Of a stretch of DNA of 64,000 nt, positions 52,901 through 64,000 are shown in pieces (positions within the stretch are counted from its first letter, which is position 1; every line of letters starts with the position of its first letter). The notes below the pieces were generated by a model. That model was not told the origin of the DNA and ran no database searches. It saw nothing but the letters and a program-made list of their open reading frames with translations. The stretch comes from Otis tarda (lineage: Eukaryota > Chordata > Aves > Otidiformes > Otididae). The DNA lies in assembly GCA_026413225.1 (NCBI GenBank), contig CM048552.1, positions 199,157,553 to 199,221,552 of the forward strand, given 5' to 3'. The translations under genes were made by a program, and so were the position numbers.

Positions 52901-54159
52901 AAGTCAATTGCTACAGCAATGTGGTTCTGCATTAGTTTTAGCTGAAATACGGCTTTAAATGATATGCAAATGATGATAATTGAACAAGTCAGAAGATTTC
53001 TAGATGTAATTCCACCTGTTCAGTTTGGAAAAGCACTGGTTCACATTTTAAGAAAGTCAGAGAAAATCAGGCTCTCTTAAGAATCAATATCTCTTCTGTA
53101 TTTGTGCTTTGCTAAAAATGCTAAATAGACCTAAGTATGCAACACCTACCAAATTACTGCACATAACGAGTCTTTCGCTCTTCCCATCTTAGGGAGATGA
53201 GATGTTCTTATCACAATCACACTCACCTGCTTCAACTACTCAAGGATCTACCAGTACAAAGTAACGTTCTTTAAAAATGCGTAATGAAATGTTTGAAACA
53301 GAAGGCAACCGGTAAGCACAGGGATGATGCAGGATTTAAGCAATGCCATTTCTTCTATTCTACTTCATTTTAGGATCAAGTAGGATAGCGATGGGAGAGA
53401 AGAATGAAAACCTGGATTTACTAAAGCATGCAAGGTATAAAATAAATTTATTTCAGTTTCTAAAATGGCTCCTTTGTTTCAAATGCCTTTTGTGATAAAA
53501 ACCAGCTTGTTGTGATCTGACTGTTGAGTTGACTGAATTGGGACAAAGGTGTTGTTCCCCTCCACTCCCCCCGCCCCCATTCTGACATACACTTTAGTTA
53601 CTCTCTTTTAGCCATTTTCATGGAAACGGTAATAAAAGTAGAAACGGTGAGGACAAAGAAAAACATAAAAGAGAGCAGACATCAATCCTAGAGTTAAGTC
53701 AGGAGCGAGCGTAACTTCAATAGACAATGACCGTGCGGGAGGATGGAGGGGAGGCAGGAAAAAAAGAGTGAGGTGAAAAGAAGAATGGAGAGGAAAAAAA
53801 AAAAAAAAAATCATTATTATCATGTCCACAAGTGGGTGTCACTGAAGCCCAGGGCCCGCGGGGCAGGGCGGGCTGCGGGGCAGGGTGCGGAGCCCGGTGC
53901 GGAGCCCACTGCGGAGCCGTGCGCCTGGCTCCTGCCCAAGCGCCGGCCTCCTCCAGCCACCCCTTCGCGAATCACAAAGGATGGGGGCGGTAAAAAAAAC
54001 AAAACCAAAAACAACAACAAAAAAATTCTTTAAATCAACCCGAAAAATAAATCGAATACGCAAACCACGCAACATCTCCCCTCGGTTTCCTTACGCGGCA
54101 AAGGCAGAGTCCCGCATCCAGAGGGGCAAAACTTCGCTCGCACCGTGGGGGCGGGGGGA

Positions 54160-54179
54160 GGGGGGGGGGGGGGGGGGGG
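54160..54179 (+). repeat. 20-base G homopolymer in the CpG island
   Basis: Uninterrupted G run on the plus strand, preceded by shorter G runs from about 54147. It lies 77-96 nt inside ELMOD1 intron 1, measured from the exon 1 donor, with the G-rich strand as transcription template. It may form a G-quadruplex, and its length may be imprecise in the assembly. Confidence 0.9.
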
Positions 54180-54255
54180 CAGTGATGCGATGCTCGGAGC
54201 CACCTCCCATTGCTCTGCGACCCCTGCCTCCCCCCACTCCACGCCGCGCACTCAC

Positions 54256-54490
54256 CGCTGCATCCCCGGGCCACGTCCCCTCTTCCTCGCCGGGCGTGGA
54301 TCTGGGTCACCCGGCGAAGGTGAGGAGGAGGAGGGAGGGAGGAGGAGGAAGGCGGGTACCGGTGCCGCCTACCGGCGAGCGCGGGGGGAGGCTGCGGCGG
54401 GGACCGAGCCCGCCCCACGGGTGAAGGGAAAGGGGCCGAGGACCGCGGGGCCAACGCGCCGCCTGCCCGCGGTCCCCGGCCCGGAATGCG
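54256..54490 (-). other. ELMOD1: Probable ELMOD1 non-coding exon 1
   Basis: Inferred first exon inside the CpG island. A strong donor, GATGCAGCG followed by GTGAGT, sits at 54256/54255 on the minus strand, and its intron would reach the 5' UTR acceptor at 37894. The transcription start is not resolved; the upper limit given is where the GC-rich block ends abruptly. The coding start is in the next exon, so this exon would be all UTR. Confidence 0.6.
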
Positions 54491-57447
54491 CCGATTTGTA
54501 TGACTGAAAATGCCAATTCACCTCTTTTTCAAAGAATTTTCAACCTACAATCAGCTTTCTGCCTGCCTGTTAAAAGGAGACGGGGTTTCCCTTCTTTCAT
54601 TTCAAGCTTAATGCATCAATGCAACTGGAAAAGAAGTTCTTTCTCCTGTCTCCTGCATCACGGCAGTGTTTCTAATTACTACATCCCAGTTATTTCCACC
54701 TCTGATGCATGGATCCTTGCTCTCCGTTCCTGTCAGGAACTGCTCTATCACTGGGCTGGAGGAGCCACCGCAGGTCATGACATCTCTGAGCAGAGTAAAT
54801 CCAGTATTGGGGAACTTTTCAGGAGCTAGAGTTCAGTGATGCTTCCCAAAATACGTCTGGGAAGAGAGCTTTGTGAGACAATTCATTCATAGTTATGCCA
54901 GGTGCATCACGAGCATGAAAAGCCGGATCCACGCTACAGAAGTAGCCTTACCTTCCCCAATGCCATACTCTTGTCCATAAACATGGAGGAATTTAAAATG
55001 TAAGCTGGAAAGGCTCACTGACTCTTGTCCCTTATACAGCAAATTTAGGGGATCAGACCAACAGGTTTGGAGTTTCCAGATGGCTTCCTGATCCTCCTCT
55101 GGAATCAAGCAGTTGCACGTGGCTACGCCATAGTCACGCAGTGCCATTTCAGACCCGACTGGATTTTTGCAGCTTCCTTGCTATCAAGTTGCAGTTGGAT
55201 GCACCCCTTCACTTTACCCGGATTACTACGCCCCCGATGTTCAGCATCATTGTTCTCACAGAAAGTTGAGGCAAACCAGCATTTTAAAGCTAACAGGGGC
55301 CTGGATTAAAAAGTCTGCAGTTCTTTTGATCAGAAATGTTAGAGAACATTTTACTATTCTGTACTTTCCTTCTAACAGCATAATTATTTTTTATTTATGG
55401 CAAATGAAAGAAACAGAGCATTACAGCAGAAATATAGCCTGTATTTAAAAGTGGCAGTGAAAAACAGATTAGAAAAATAGCTATAGGAGCCTACTAGTTA
55501 AGCAATGTCACACTTTTCCAGCAATAGCTCACACAGCATGCTGTGCCTAATAAAAATCAGCAAGGTCACCTGCATGATTAATTTAGCATTGGAAAGAAGG
55601 TGACAGAAGCGGCAAAAAAACAGATAGCAGCATACCTAGCTCAGATATTGGTGAAAAATCAGAAGCTCAAGTCCCTCATTATTTTGGATGGAAGCTCTTG
55701 TTGCACAACTTACTGATAAAGACAAGATTGAAAAAGAGTACATGTGCTATGCCCTTGTGAAGAACCTAATGTGTTTGACACCAACCAGCACTCTCCTCAG
55801 AAGACATGCCACCCAAGCATTATTAAAGGAGTTAATGCTTTCATAGGATTATTTTGCTTTTAACAAATAATTTTTTAATTTTGTGACAATACAGATCACG
55901 GCAGAAATACTTTACCTATATTTGTATTCTTTTACTTAAAATATACAAGAGAAATAATATATTTTAATCTAACAATCCTACTACTCCCAGAATAGTCCTA
56001 AAAGCTGTAGTGTGGAAAGATAAGGAAGGAATAAAACCACCCTACCCCTATTTACATAAGGAACTTTCTTACCTCAGTTTTCAAAACCTATAGTCTAGAT
56101 TATCCTTCACCTTAGGTTTTACACAGGATGAGAAAGGCTGCTCTCAGCATAAATTAAAACCTCCTCAGCCTGCTTTCAATCCTCCTCACCTGCCCTGGGC
56201 ACCAGGGAACCCTTTTGTCAGCTGGGCATTGTCAGGGTGAGATAAACCACACCCTTGTCTTTAGGCTGCTAGCATTTTCCGGAGACTTGTGGATCAGCTA
56301 AAAGTTTTTATTTTTTATTTCTTAGTGTTTGATCTTCCACCTCTACTAACCCAGGCGTGATTTAAGAGACTGTAATACATTAGGCAACTGGTGACAGTGC
56401 TGTGCATTTAAAAGAAAATTGCTGTAATGGAAGCATACTGCTAAGCAGAAGGATACTTGAGATACCAAAGGAACAATAGTGGTTTAAGTACTGCAAGACC
56501 AGCTGCTCCGTTTCTTTATTACTTTGACTGAGCTGATCAAACTCTTGCTTGTGGGGAAAAGCTTGGTATTAAAAATGCTACATGCTTCTCCTAGTACATG
56601 AAGTGTGTCTGGAACACGTCTCCCAGTACTGGAACACATGAAGTCTGATTCCAGTTTAAGCAGCTATTTGCCCTCACTCCATAGGAAAAGGCATCTCACC
56701 TCTTATCATTTAGAAACCCCTATGTTTATATGAAACCGTATGAGATCTTGGTGTTAGACCTCTGTAAGAAATGACCAAACGCTGGTATGTGGTGAAATGG
56801 AGCCTTTCCAAAGCCAGTAGCAAGCAGATGACAAAAGAATGCTGTAATCAGTGAGTCTGATGCTAACTACAGCTTTTGTCAAGATGTTCAGAGAAGAATC
56901 AAGCTCAGATTACTTCAGGTGTAGGATGTCATCAAGCAAACATCCGGCTATGTCTTCTGGGAGGTGTTATATGGTCCAGGTGAACAGGACACTCAGGTAA
57001 AAGTGCAGATGGAAGGACTAGATCTCTCTGAGCACAGCTTGTAACCGTTCTGCACACATGCATTTGGGGTGTGAGTTACTTGTTGGAAAAAAATCTTCAG
57101 TAAGAATCATTGCAGGGGAGGAATCTGGATTCCTGGACGCTGCCAGTGGGAGTAGGAATCATGTGAGAGCTCTGTAGTGAAAGGTGTCTATAGTAAATTC
57201 ATTTCCAGCTGCTGGACTCTACTACGTATGCAGCTGGACAGCTGTTCCCAATACAGTTTTTACTCCTACGTCAGCACAGCCAGAAACTTTTATATATTTT
57301 CCTGGAGCTTTATAGTTTACTTCTAATAAATAAATAATAATAAAAAAAAAAGATAAAAAATATTCAGAAACAAGGGGATCTGTGAGAATCTAGAAATTCT
57401 CACAGTAGTGTGTACTAAACATCTGTGGATTTGCTTATATGTAAGAA
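54491..57447. other. Intergenic, upstream of ELMOD1
   Basis: No recognised gene. A minus-strand open frame at about 54893-55185 with a good splice donor at 54952 is described in the findings. The rest is AT-rich, with an A-rich patch near 57325-57362. Confidence 0.6.
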
Positions 57448-57592
57448 TCCCTGGAAACGTTCAAGGCCAGGCTGGATGAGGCTCTGAGCAACCTGATCTA
57501 GTTGGGGATGTCCCTGCTCCTTGCAGGGGGGTTGGACTAGATGACCTTTGAAGGTCCCTTCCAACCCTAACCATTCTATGATTCTATGATTA
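57448..57592 (+). mobile_element. CR1 LINE 3' tail
   Basis: 145 bp, TTCAAGGCCAGGCTGGATGA through TTGGACTAGATGACCTTTGA to two ATTCTATG octamers. It is the same subfamily as the copy at 49341-49832, nearly identical over the shared tail but on the opposite strand. Upstream of the ELMOD1 promoter. Confidence 0.93.
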
Positions 57593-60500
57593 TTGCACTT
57601 TTGGAGCGATACTCATGTACTAGTATGAGTTAGCATCTCTGTTTTATGTTTGACACTGCACAACATATGTATCAGCTCCTTGTTTTTACTCTATATAATC
57701 ACGGATCTGTATATCCATGTTGGGATTTACTGCGTGGGATCTGGGGTTTGTAATTTATTCCTCCCCATTCCAAGCAGTGCTCAGGCAGTGAGCATGATCC
57801 TGAATTATGTGATGCAGTCAGGGATTCCCTGCTTTGGTCTCCATGTACATTCAAGTAGGTGCTGATTCCATTCCTAGGACAGTGTCCCATGTAGTTGATG
57901 GTTGTATGGGGACTTCCCTGTAGATATCCTCCCACACAAATGCGTTCCTACAATTCAGCTGCAGAACACTATAGAAGGGTGTTATAAAGAACCATCCTGC
58001 TGCGGTGAAGAGAAGGATGGGGTGACAAAATATATTTCCAATCTCTTCTAGAATTTTGTTTGCTTAAGGAATCTGGTTCCCCGAATTAAAAACTATTTTC
58101 TTGCTACGTCTAAGTATCTATTTCAAGTATCACAATGATTTCAAATGCTTCAAATCTGTCTCAACACTCTACTTTGAAATATTGAACAAGTCTTTGTGCC
58201 TAGCTCAGGACAAGCATCAATACAGAATTGTCCTGAGATGGTGTATTACATGGCTCTTGTGCACTGATATTATAGCAACTAAAGCAGTCTGCACACAACC
58301 TTTATGATCATTTTTTAAACCTCTCTCCTAGTTATTTTGTTCATTTACAGTGCCACCCATTTCACTCCTATTCCTTTGACTGAAGATGCCATGAAGTTTA
58401 ACACGGGGGACAATAACAAAAGCATGTACATGATGATAACACAAGAGATGAAGTGTGTCAGGCTTACTCATACAGCCTTTAGAGAGATGACAGCTAAGTG
58501 AAGCAGCCAGTATGCTCATTTAGTTTACCCATCTCTTGAAGCAAATAATTTTGTCAGAAAGGACTTGGTCTATGTATGAATCAAGAGCATTTAATGTTGT
58601 AATGTTTGAATTTAAATAATTCTGTTTGATATTTATATCTAGAAGGAGTAAAATAAAGTGACGTAGACATGAATTTCAAATACTGTATACTAACAATGCC
58701 TGCTTTTTTATCTTAATAAAAGGGAACAAACTTGAAAATGCTGATTAACATAAGACTACGGTGTCCTAATCTTCCTCACTGTGTACCAACCATATTATGC
58801 CTGTGTGAAAAAGAAAGATTTGCATTTGTAACAGAGAATTTCTTTGAAACCACTTTTGAACAAGGGAAAAAAAAAAGTGATGTGATCATTTTTTATCTAT
58901 TCTTCTTTTCATTTATCCTCTGCCATTAATCAGATCCATACTCTGAATGCATATGCTACGTTTCATTCAAGGAGTACAGTGTTAGACAAACAGTGATTCA
59001 TGAAGAGTCACAACCCTTGGAGAGCTGGGTAAATATTTATGTAAAAGTCATGCAGATTGGGAAGTGGTGTTTGTAAAAAAAATCCACTAAGTTTGGATGC
59101 ATCTTTTTTTTTTTTTTTTGCCTATTCATTTGAAAAACTTAGAACTTCTACTTTACAGATGTATTGAGTATGTGTACAGATCCAGAGAAGTCAATGAAAA
59201 CTGGATTACAAGAGCAGCAAGTGGGGTGACGCAAGACACTGACCATGTTTTTACGTAGAAAATTTTCACTTATGGTTGCACAGCTGTTCTTCTTCCAAAG
59301 AAGGTGGATCTATTGCATGAGCAACAGCTAATGAGAACTCCTGAGATGATGGCTGAAAGGGGTTTAAAGGATAGAGTCCTGGTCTAAGGAACACATTGCA
59401 GTATTCTCTCCAGTCTCACTGGAGGCATTGAGGATCTCCCTTACAACGGAAAGGTAAGATTTAGTTCTCCGCATGTAAACAATACTGTGCCTTTAAAAAT
59501 TAACTTTACAGATTGTGTCTGGACTGCAAGCCAGACAGCAATCCTTAACAATGTATTGCTGGATGAAGTAGACAAATTCACTGCCTGATATTCCATGATC
59601 GTCCTTATGATATATTTATGCCCAGAAGGGTAACTGTGAGAAATGATGACTTCCAAGGATATGCAGGAAAGCAGACTGCCTGCCTGGTGTAGATGTCAGG
59701 GAGGATCCCTGTGTAGGATCGCATTGCTTTCTGAATGCCTACCAAATCCTAATTGCTTGTGACAGAACTAGGTTTTGCCAGGTTCGTGTAACATTTTGAC
59801 TGTAGGGCCAGAAGAGAATAATATAATTCAATCAGTAATTCCAAAAAACAGTATTTCCTGTTTCATCATGGAAAACAGGCACAAAGAGTACGAAGAGAAT
59901 GTAATGTATGTGCGGGCTTTGAAGAAGAGATGCTAATTTTCAGCTTTTGTGCCAGAGAGAGCAGAAATACATTGTCTGAATCTTTCTAATAGAGTTACTT
60001 TCAAGGCTAAGTTAAATCATGTGTTGATTGGATCAGTGATTTGGAGGGAAATCAATATTTTGTATGGTTCTTTCAGTACTTCATATTACTTTTCTGACAC
60101 CCAGTTTGGCACAAGAAGATCTTTCCTAGACTGCTGGAATCGCAGAGAAAGAGTCACTTAGGCAGTGAAAGCAGAAGTTCCTGTTCAGTAGAGAGCCAAC
60201 AGAGGACTTGTGAATTTTTTTTGAGAAGTGTTTCCAGCAGTGATTTATTGATTTAATAATCTCCAAGCCTCTGGATGGTCTATGGACCTATCATTGTAGT
60301 TTTATTGTATTTTTAAACAAAACTGTGATGACAAAGGTGCGTAGTGGCTGATGAGAACCTAATAGTGGCCCATTGCTCCAAACTGCACGAGGCTCCCTGT
60401 CCTAGAGAGTGGAAATGTAATCTTACAGCAGAGAAGGCATGGCTTTGTAAAGATTTAAAGCCCCTAAGTCTCCAAGATTGCTTACAGCCAGATAAAATTT

Positions 60501-63500
60501 AGAAAGCTAAAACTGAGGGCAAAATTGCCTGCAATGTATGATCAATGCATTATTTGCTTCACATTTGTGCATGTGGGACTTTGAAGACTGAGGGCCATTC
60601 ACGGAGCAGAAAAAGCTGGCAGGAGACAGCATATCAGAAGCTGCATTGGGAGCTTTTAGTTGATCTTCATGGATATTGTGCTTTCCAGAATTGTGCTTAG
60701 GGAATTTACACGTCTTTGATTCTCCCTTAATCAAATGAAGAAGTTCTCTGTTTGTTGACATCTGAGTGCACGTGTTGTACCTTGCAAGAGCTGGAGCTTT
60801 GGACTGGCAGTACTGGTAATGAAAGGTCTTCACATGTGCGGCATGCACATCATAAAGACAGTCATTTCTGTCTTGTGCCTGAAAGTTCATAGGAATTTTC
60901 TGAGGACTCTCCAGGAGCAAATAAAAGATTTTCTGGTTATTGAAGCACACAGAATTGTGCTCCCAGTTCTAGTGAGATATTAATGGTGACTCAGCAATGT
61001 AGGCACACCTTTGCAGTCTGTCTGACAACAGAAGTTAAAACTGTTCCTCTGCCCTCTGGTAGCACACCCTTACATGGCATTAATGCAATCTCACAGCATA
61101 GCAGAAATGCTCAGTTTAGCTAACCTCTGCCCAATCCTAAACATTCATTGACCGGTTCGGTTCTCTGGATGACAAGATCTGTAGCTATCCCAACACAGAA
61201 CTGAAATCTGCCTGTTCAGAAAAAGTTGTATTGTTGCGCCAAAGAAACTTGCTTCGCAAGAGGATGGTACCTTGTAACGATGGAAGTGAACCTGACAATA
61301 ATTAGGCGTTTGTGCCACAAAACCAGTGTTGTGAAATCTTACAATTTTATCATAAGATTTATGATACTTAATTTATTTCTTAAAGTTCCAGTACTCTGAG
61401 TCTAGAGATCTCAGGAAAACTTAAGCTTTTACTAAAGGAAAGGGGAAAAAATGTACTCCAAAGTCTTATGTTTGTGGAAAAAAGCTTGGAAGTATGAAGA
61501 GACTGTAGCCTAAAGCTTAGAAATCAGAAAGCATACTGATTACTTGACATTTTAAGTCTCTTGAGAATAAAAGATTTTTGTTTGCTAGTATTTGAAAACA
61601 GGGATAAAACCTGCCTTCATTGTAATAACTGGCACAAATCTCATTGATTTTATCAGGGCCTAGATTTCTCACATCTCTTTTTGGTCTTTTGCAATTGCTA
61701 AAATAGTCTTCAAGTTGGTTTTTTTGGCTGTGGTTTGGGTTTGTTTTTTTTTTTTTTTTTAGAATGAGATACAAAATCTAGCATTGAACAGCACAGATGC
61801 AGAATCAAAATGACATGCAGCACAGAGCCAGCCTTGCTATCTTCCTGAAAAATATAAGCCTCTGGCATTGCAGAGGTTTGTTATGGAGAATTTTACTATC
61901 ACAAGCAGCAGCAGTAGCACATTTTGAATTCAGGTCAACAGATATTTGTCAAAGTCCTTAACTATTACATGAATGCTATCCTAAAACAATTCATCTTGTG
62001 TCCCATCATTTACTACAGTACTCCTCTGCAGTACTAGTCATGAGTGATTTTGAGCTGGATTTTGCGCTAAGAGGTTTCTTCTTATTTCTGTAACAAACTG
62101 CTATCCTGAAACATATCCTATTTGTCATGATTCTCAAACTGCAGCTTCTTAAATCAAGAGATTTGATACAGCAAATCCTACTATCTTCCTGTGATTTTCT
62201 TTTAATTGGGTTTGAAAGTGATGGAAATCCAGTGTGATCACATTAGGCTAAAGCATGGCTTGGCTTGCATTGGTATAAAAGGGAGTAAGATTGTATTTCC
62301 ATGTACGTACCAGTAACCTGTATTTTGCTGAAGGAAACAGAAATGGTGGTATCTGTGTACTTACTATCATATGAAGTAGATGGGGAATTAGAAGTAATAG
62401 CCAAACACCTTGCATCTCCCTGGGAATGTGGTAAATATAAAATGGGTAACAGCATAGTGAGTATTGTCATTTGGTCCTGGAAAAAGTCAGCAGCCTTTTA
62501 TTTCTCATTCATTAGGAAGTGTGAGCATGACATTCTGCTTTAGAAAACATGGTTCCTGGTTATCAGTTAAAAAAAAAAAATTAGGCAGAGTCAAGATTTT
62601 CTGAAAACTATGAAAACTTAATTTCAAACTAGAATATTTGTGGAATTTTAAAACCAAAATATTACCATTATAAAAATTGGAATTTTTAAAGAAATACTGA
62701 GATTTCTCCCAAAGTACTTCTAGTCAGAAATTATATTAACATCAAATGTAAATGTATTTAAATCTTCACTTCTGTGAACTATTTTGCGGTTTAGTAAGTG
62801 ACAAAGTTGTTAATCATATGCAGATGTATTTTTACTTGTGGTCAATAAGCACTGTGGTATCTGTAGGAGGAGTCTGTACCCATGTAACTTATCATGAGAA
62901 GAGACTGCACGTGCTTCAGGGCTTAAATTATAAAGGGAATAACACTTCTGGTTTAAACAAAATAAGCTTGTATTAAAAACCTCATAACCAGCCTTTAACT
63001 GTTTGTTTTTTTTTTTAATTGGTGGAATTTTCCTATGTGAGAATGTTGTTTATAGAAGTAAAATCTTGATGCATTTACACAGGAAATGTTATTGCAATAC
63101 GCATCACAAATTTTTGACCAATGCTAATCACACTTATATCATATTTCAAGTGAAAAATGCACAGTGAGTCTGTTCTCCCCCAGAAAACAGTTTTCAAAAT
63201 AATAAGGCAGAACAAACCCAAATTATGACTGGCAAACACAGGGTCAGGCAGCTGCCAGAACCTCTTGGTTTGTGCTCTGAAAAGTAACAGTCCACTAAGC
63301 CTACGTTCTACTTCTTAGCTACCAACAATGCATGCCAATGGGATAAACCATGGACAGCCAAGTAGAAGAATAAACCACACAGTCAGGGCTTTGAACCAGA
63401 ATGTGGAAACTTAACAGAAACAACCTTTGGGCAGGTATTTTCCACTTGTCAGAACAAATTGGTAACAAATTACAAACCAATTTCATTACGATCATCCTTC

Positions 63501-63715
63501 CAGTAGCTTTCAGGTTTGCTGGTTTCCAGAGCTGAAGGCCTCAGAGAACACTTTAATAGAGAGAGCCGCTGTTGACATTGCCTGATTGTTTTCTCCCTCC
63601 ATTCATTCTGGCTTACAGAAAGACCAGATGATACTAATGCATAGTGTTTGCAAAGGTTAACAAGCTCCTTGCTATACTCCTACTAGGCAGGTAGCTAATG
63701 TTCACTCTTTACATA
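57593..63715. other. Intergenic, no gene recognised
   Basis: About 6 kb of AT-rich sequence. T runs occur at 59103-59119 and 61743-61760. A 147-codon minus-strand open frame (60507-60950) has no recognisable content and is within chance expectation. ALKBH8, the human neighbour on this side, was not found. Confidence 0.6.
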
Positions 63716-64000
63716 TGTCGTGGTTTTGTTTAGTGAGGGGGGGCCTAAGGTGGTAGCTTCTGCGGGAAACTGCTAGAAGTCGCTCCCCTTTGTTCAGTGG
63801 ACTCGGCTGGGCCTAGGGTGGAACCACTGCTGGCCAAGGCCGAGCCCATTGGTAGCAGAATGTCCCGTGATAACGCCTCTGCGATAACGTATTTAAGAAG
63901 GGGAAAACAGAAAAAAAAAAAAAGAGAGAAGATGTGAAGAAGCTGAGCGGGGGCAGAGGCGCAGAGGGGGAGGTGCAGGCCTCATGGGCCTTGCAGTCCT
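63716..64000 (+). mobile_element. Endogenous-retrovirus-type LTR, 5' part, cut by the window end
   Basis: Begins TGTCGTGGTTTTG, the kind of start seen in many bird ERV LTRs. It then shows GC-richer, CpG-containing sequence, GATAACGTATTTAAGAAGGG (a TATA-like box at about 63890), a short A run and a GC-rich stretch, which reads like U3 into R. Base composition differs sharply from the flanking AT-rich DNA. Whether it is a solo LTR or heads a provirus cannot be seen here. Confidence 0.6.

Larger units (their letters stand above)
37894..54255 (-). other. ELMOD1: ELMOD1 intron 1
   Basis: About 16.4 kb. It holds an old CR1 fragment (42943-43548), a younger CR1 3' end (49341-49832), A-rich tracts (40033-40100, 48604-48659, 49907-49942, 53779-53810), and a T run near 46864-46884. 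A locally GC-raised stretch lies at about 51520-51780 with an antisense open frame (see findings). I see no other supported gene. Confidence 0.65.
53840..54490 (-). promoter_or_regulatory. ELMOD1: CpG island at the ELMOD1 5' end
   Basis: About 650 bp with dense CpG (many CGCGG, GCGCC and CCGGC clusters), flanked by AT-rich DNA on both sides. It is interrupted by an A-rich patch at about 53990-54060 and a 20-base G run at 54160-54179. Position and donor signal make it the likely ELMOD1 promoter. I saw no TATA box on the minus strand just upstream. A divergent plus-strand promoter cannot be excluded. Confidence 0.8.

Noticed and set aside
59398..59453. Exon-like CAG ... AAG/GTAAGA segment on the plus strand
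   Set aside because: The frame is short, weakly supported at the acceptor side and matches no part of ALKBH8 that I know; likely coincidence.
60507..60950. 147-codon minus-strand frame in the upstream intergenic region
   Set aside because: No recognisable content; expected by chance at this window size.
62274..62281. TATAAAAG on the plus strand
   Set aside because: An isolated TATA-like match in AT-rich DNA with no CpG, exon or open frame downstream.
1..64000. CRISPR arrays, rRNA, tRNA, bacterial-type operons
   Set aside because: No regularly spaced direct repeats, no recognisable rRNA or tRNA sequence, and gene structure is clearly eukaryotic.

Overview
The window is vertebrate nuclear DNA and almost certainly from a bird. 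It has one long multi-exon gene with GT-AG introns, AT-rich introns and intergenic DNA, a CpG island at the gene's 5' end, and a sparse repeat load dominated by CR1 LINE fragments with the typical CR1 3' octamer repeats, plus a piece of an endogenous-retrovirus-type LTR. There are no operons, CRISPR arrays or ribosomal RNA genes, and I recognised no tRNA. I cannot name the species.

The gene is ELMOD1 (ELMO/CED-12 domain containing 1) on the minus strand. Eleven coding exons can be placed to the base between 37816 (start codon) and 9305 (end of the stop codon). Their lengths (17, 146, 29, 98, 130, 134, 69, 24, 51, 134, 173 nt) sum to 1005 nt, which is 334 codons plus a stop. All junctions are GT-AG and phase-consistent, and the protein has the length of human ELMOD1 as I remember it. 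A probable non-coding first exon lies in a CpG island at about 53840-54490 and ends at a GTGAGT donor at 54256. The 3' UTR probably ends near 8090, after an AATAAA at 8108-8113. The gene would thus run from about 54.5 kb down to about 8.1 kb. The product is an ELMO-domain GTPase-activating protein for Arf-family GTPases, and it retains the signature motif with its conserved Arg (R174).

Layout from left to right: 1-360 holds a small CpG-rich patch of unknown ownership. Then come intergenic DNA, a 5'-truncated but still open CR1 copy (3600-4600), and more intergenic DNA to about 8090. ELMOD1 fills 8.1-54.5 kb; its introns hold degraded CR1 fragments (27.4, 28.3, 34.3 and 42.9 kb), a fairly fresh CR1 3' end (49.3-49.8 kb) and many A-rich or simple tracts. 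The upstream intergenic region, 54.5-64 kb, holds a CR1 3' tail (57.45-57.59 kb) and ends inside an LTR beginning at about 63716. In human, ELMOD1 lies between ALKBH8 on its 5' side and SLN on its 3' side; I looked for coding exons of both and found none here.

I found no convincing new biological system. The observations most worth checking are a 24-nt frame-preserving ELMOD1 microexon, a 15-bp hairpin with a 4-nt loop in an ELMOD1 intron, an exon-like 76-nt segment that would act as a poison exon, an open frame with its own splice donor just upstream of the CpG island, a locally GC-raised 204-codon open frame antisense in intron 1, and the unassigned CpG patch at the left edge.
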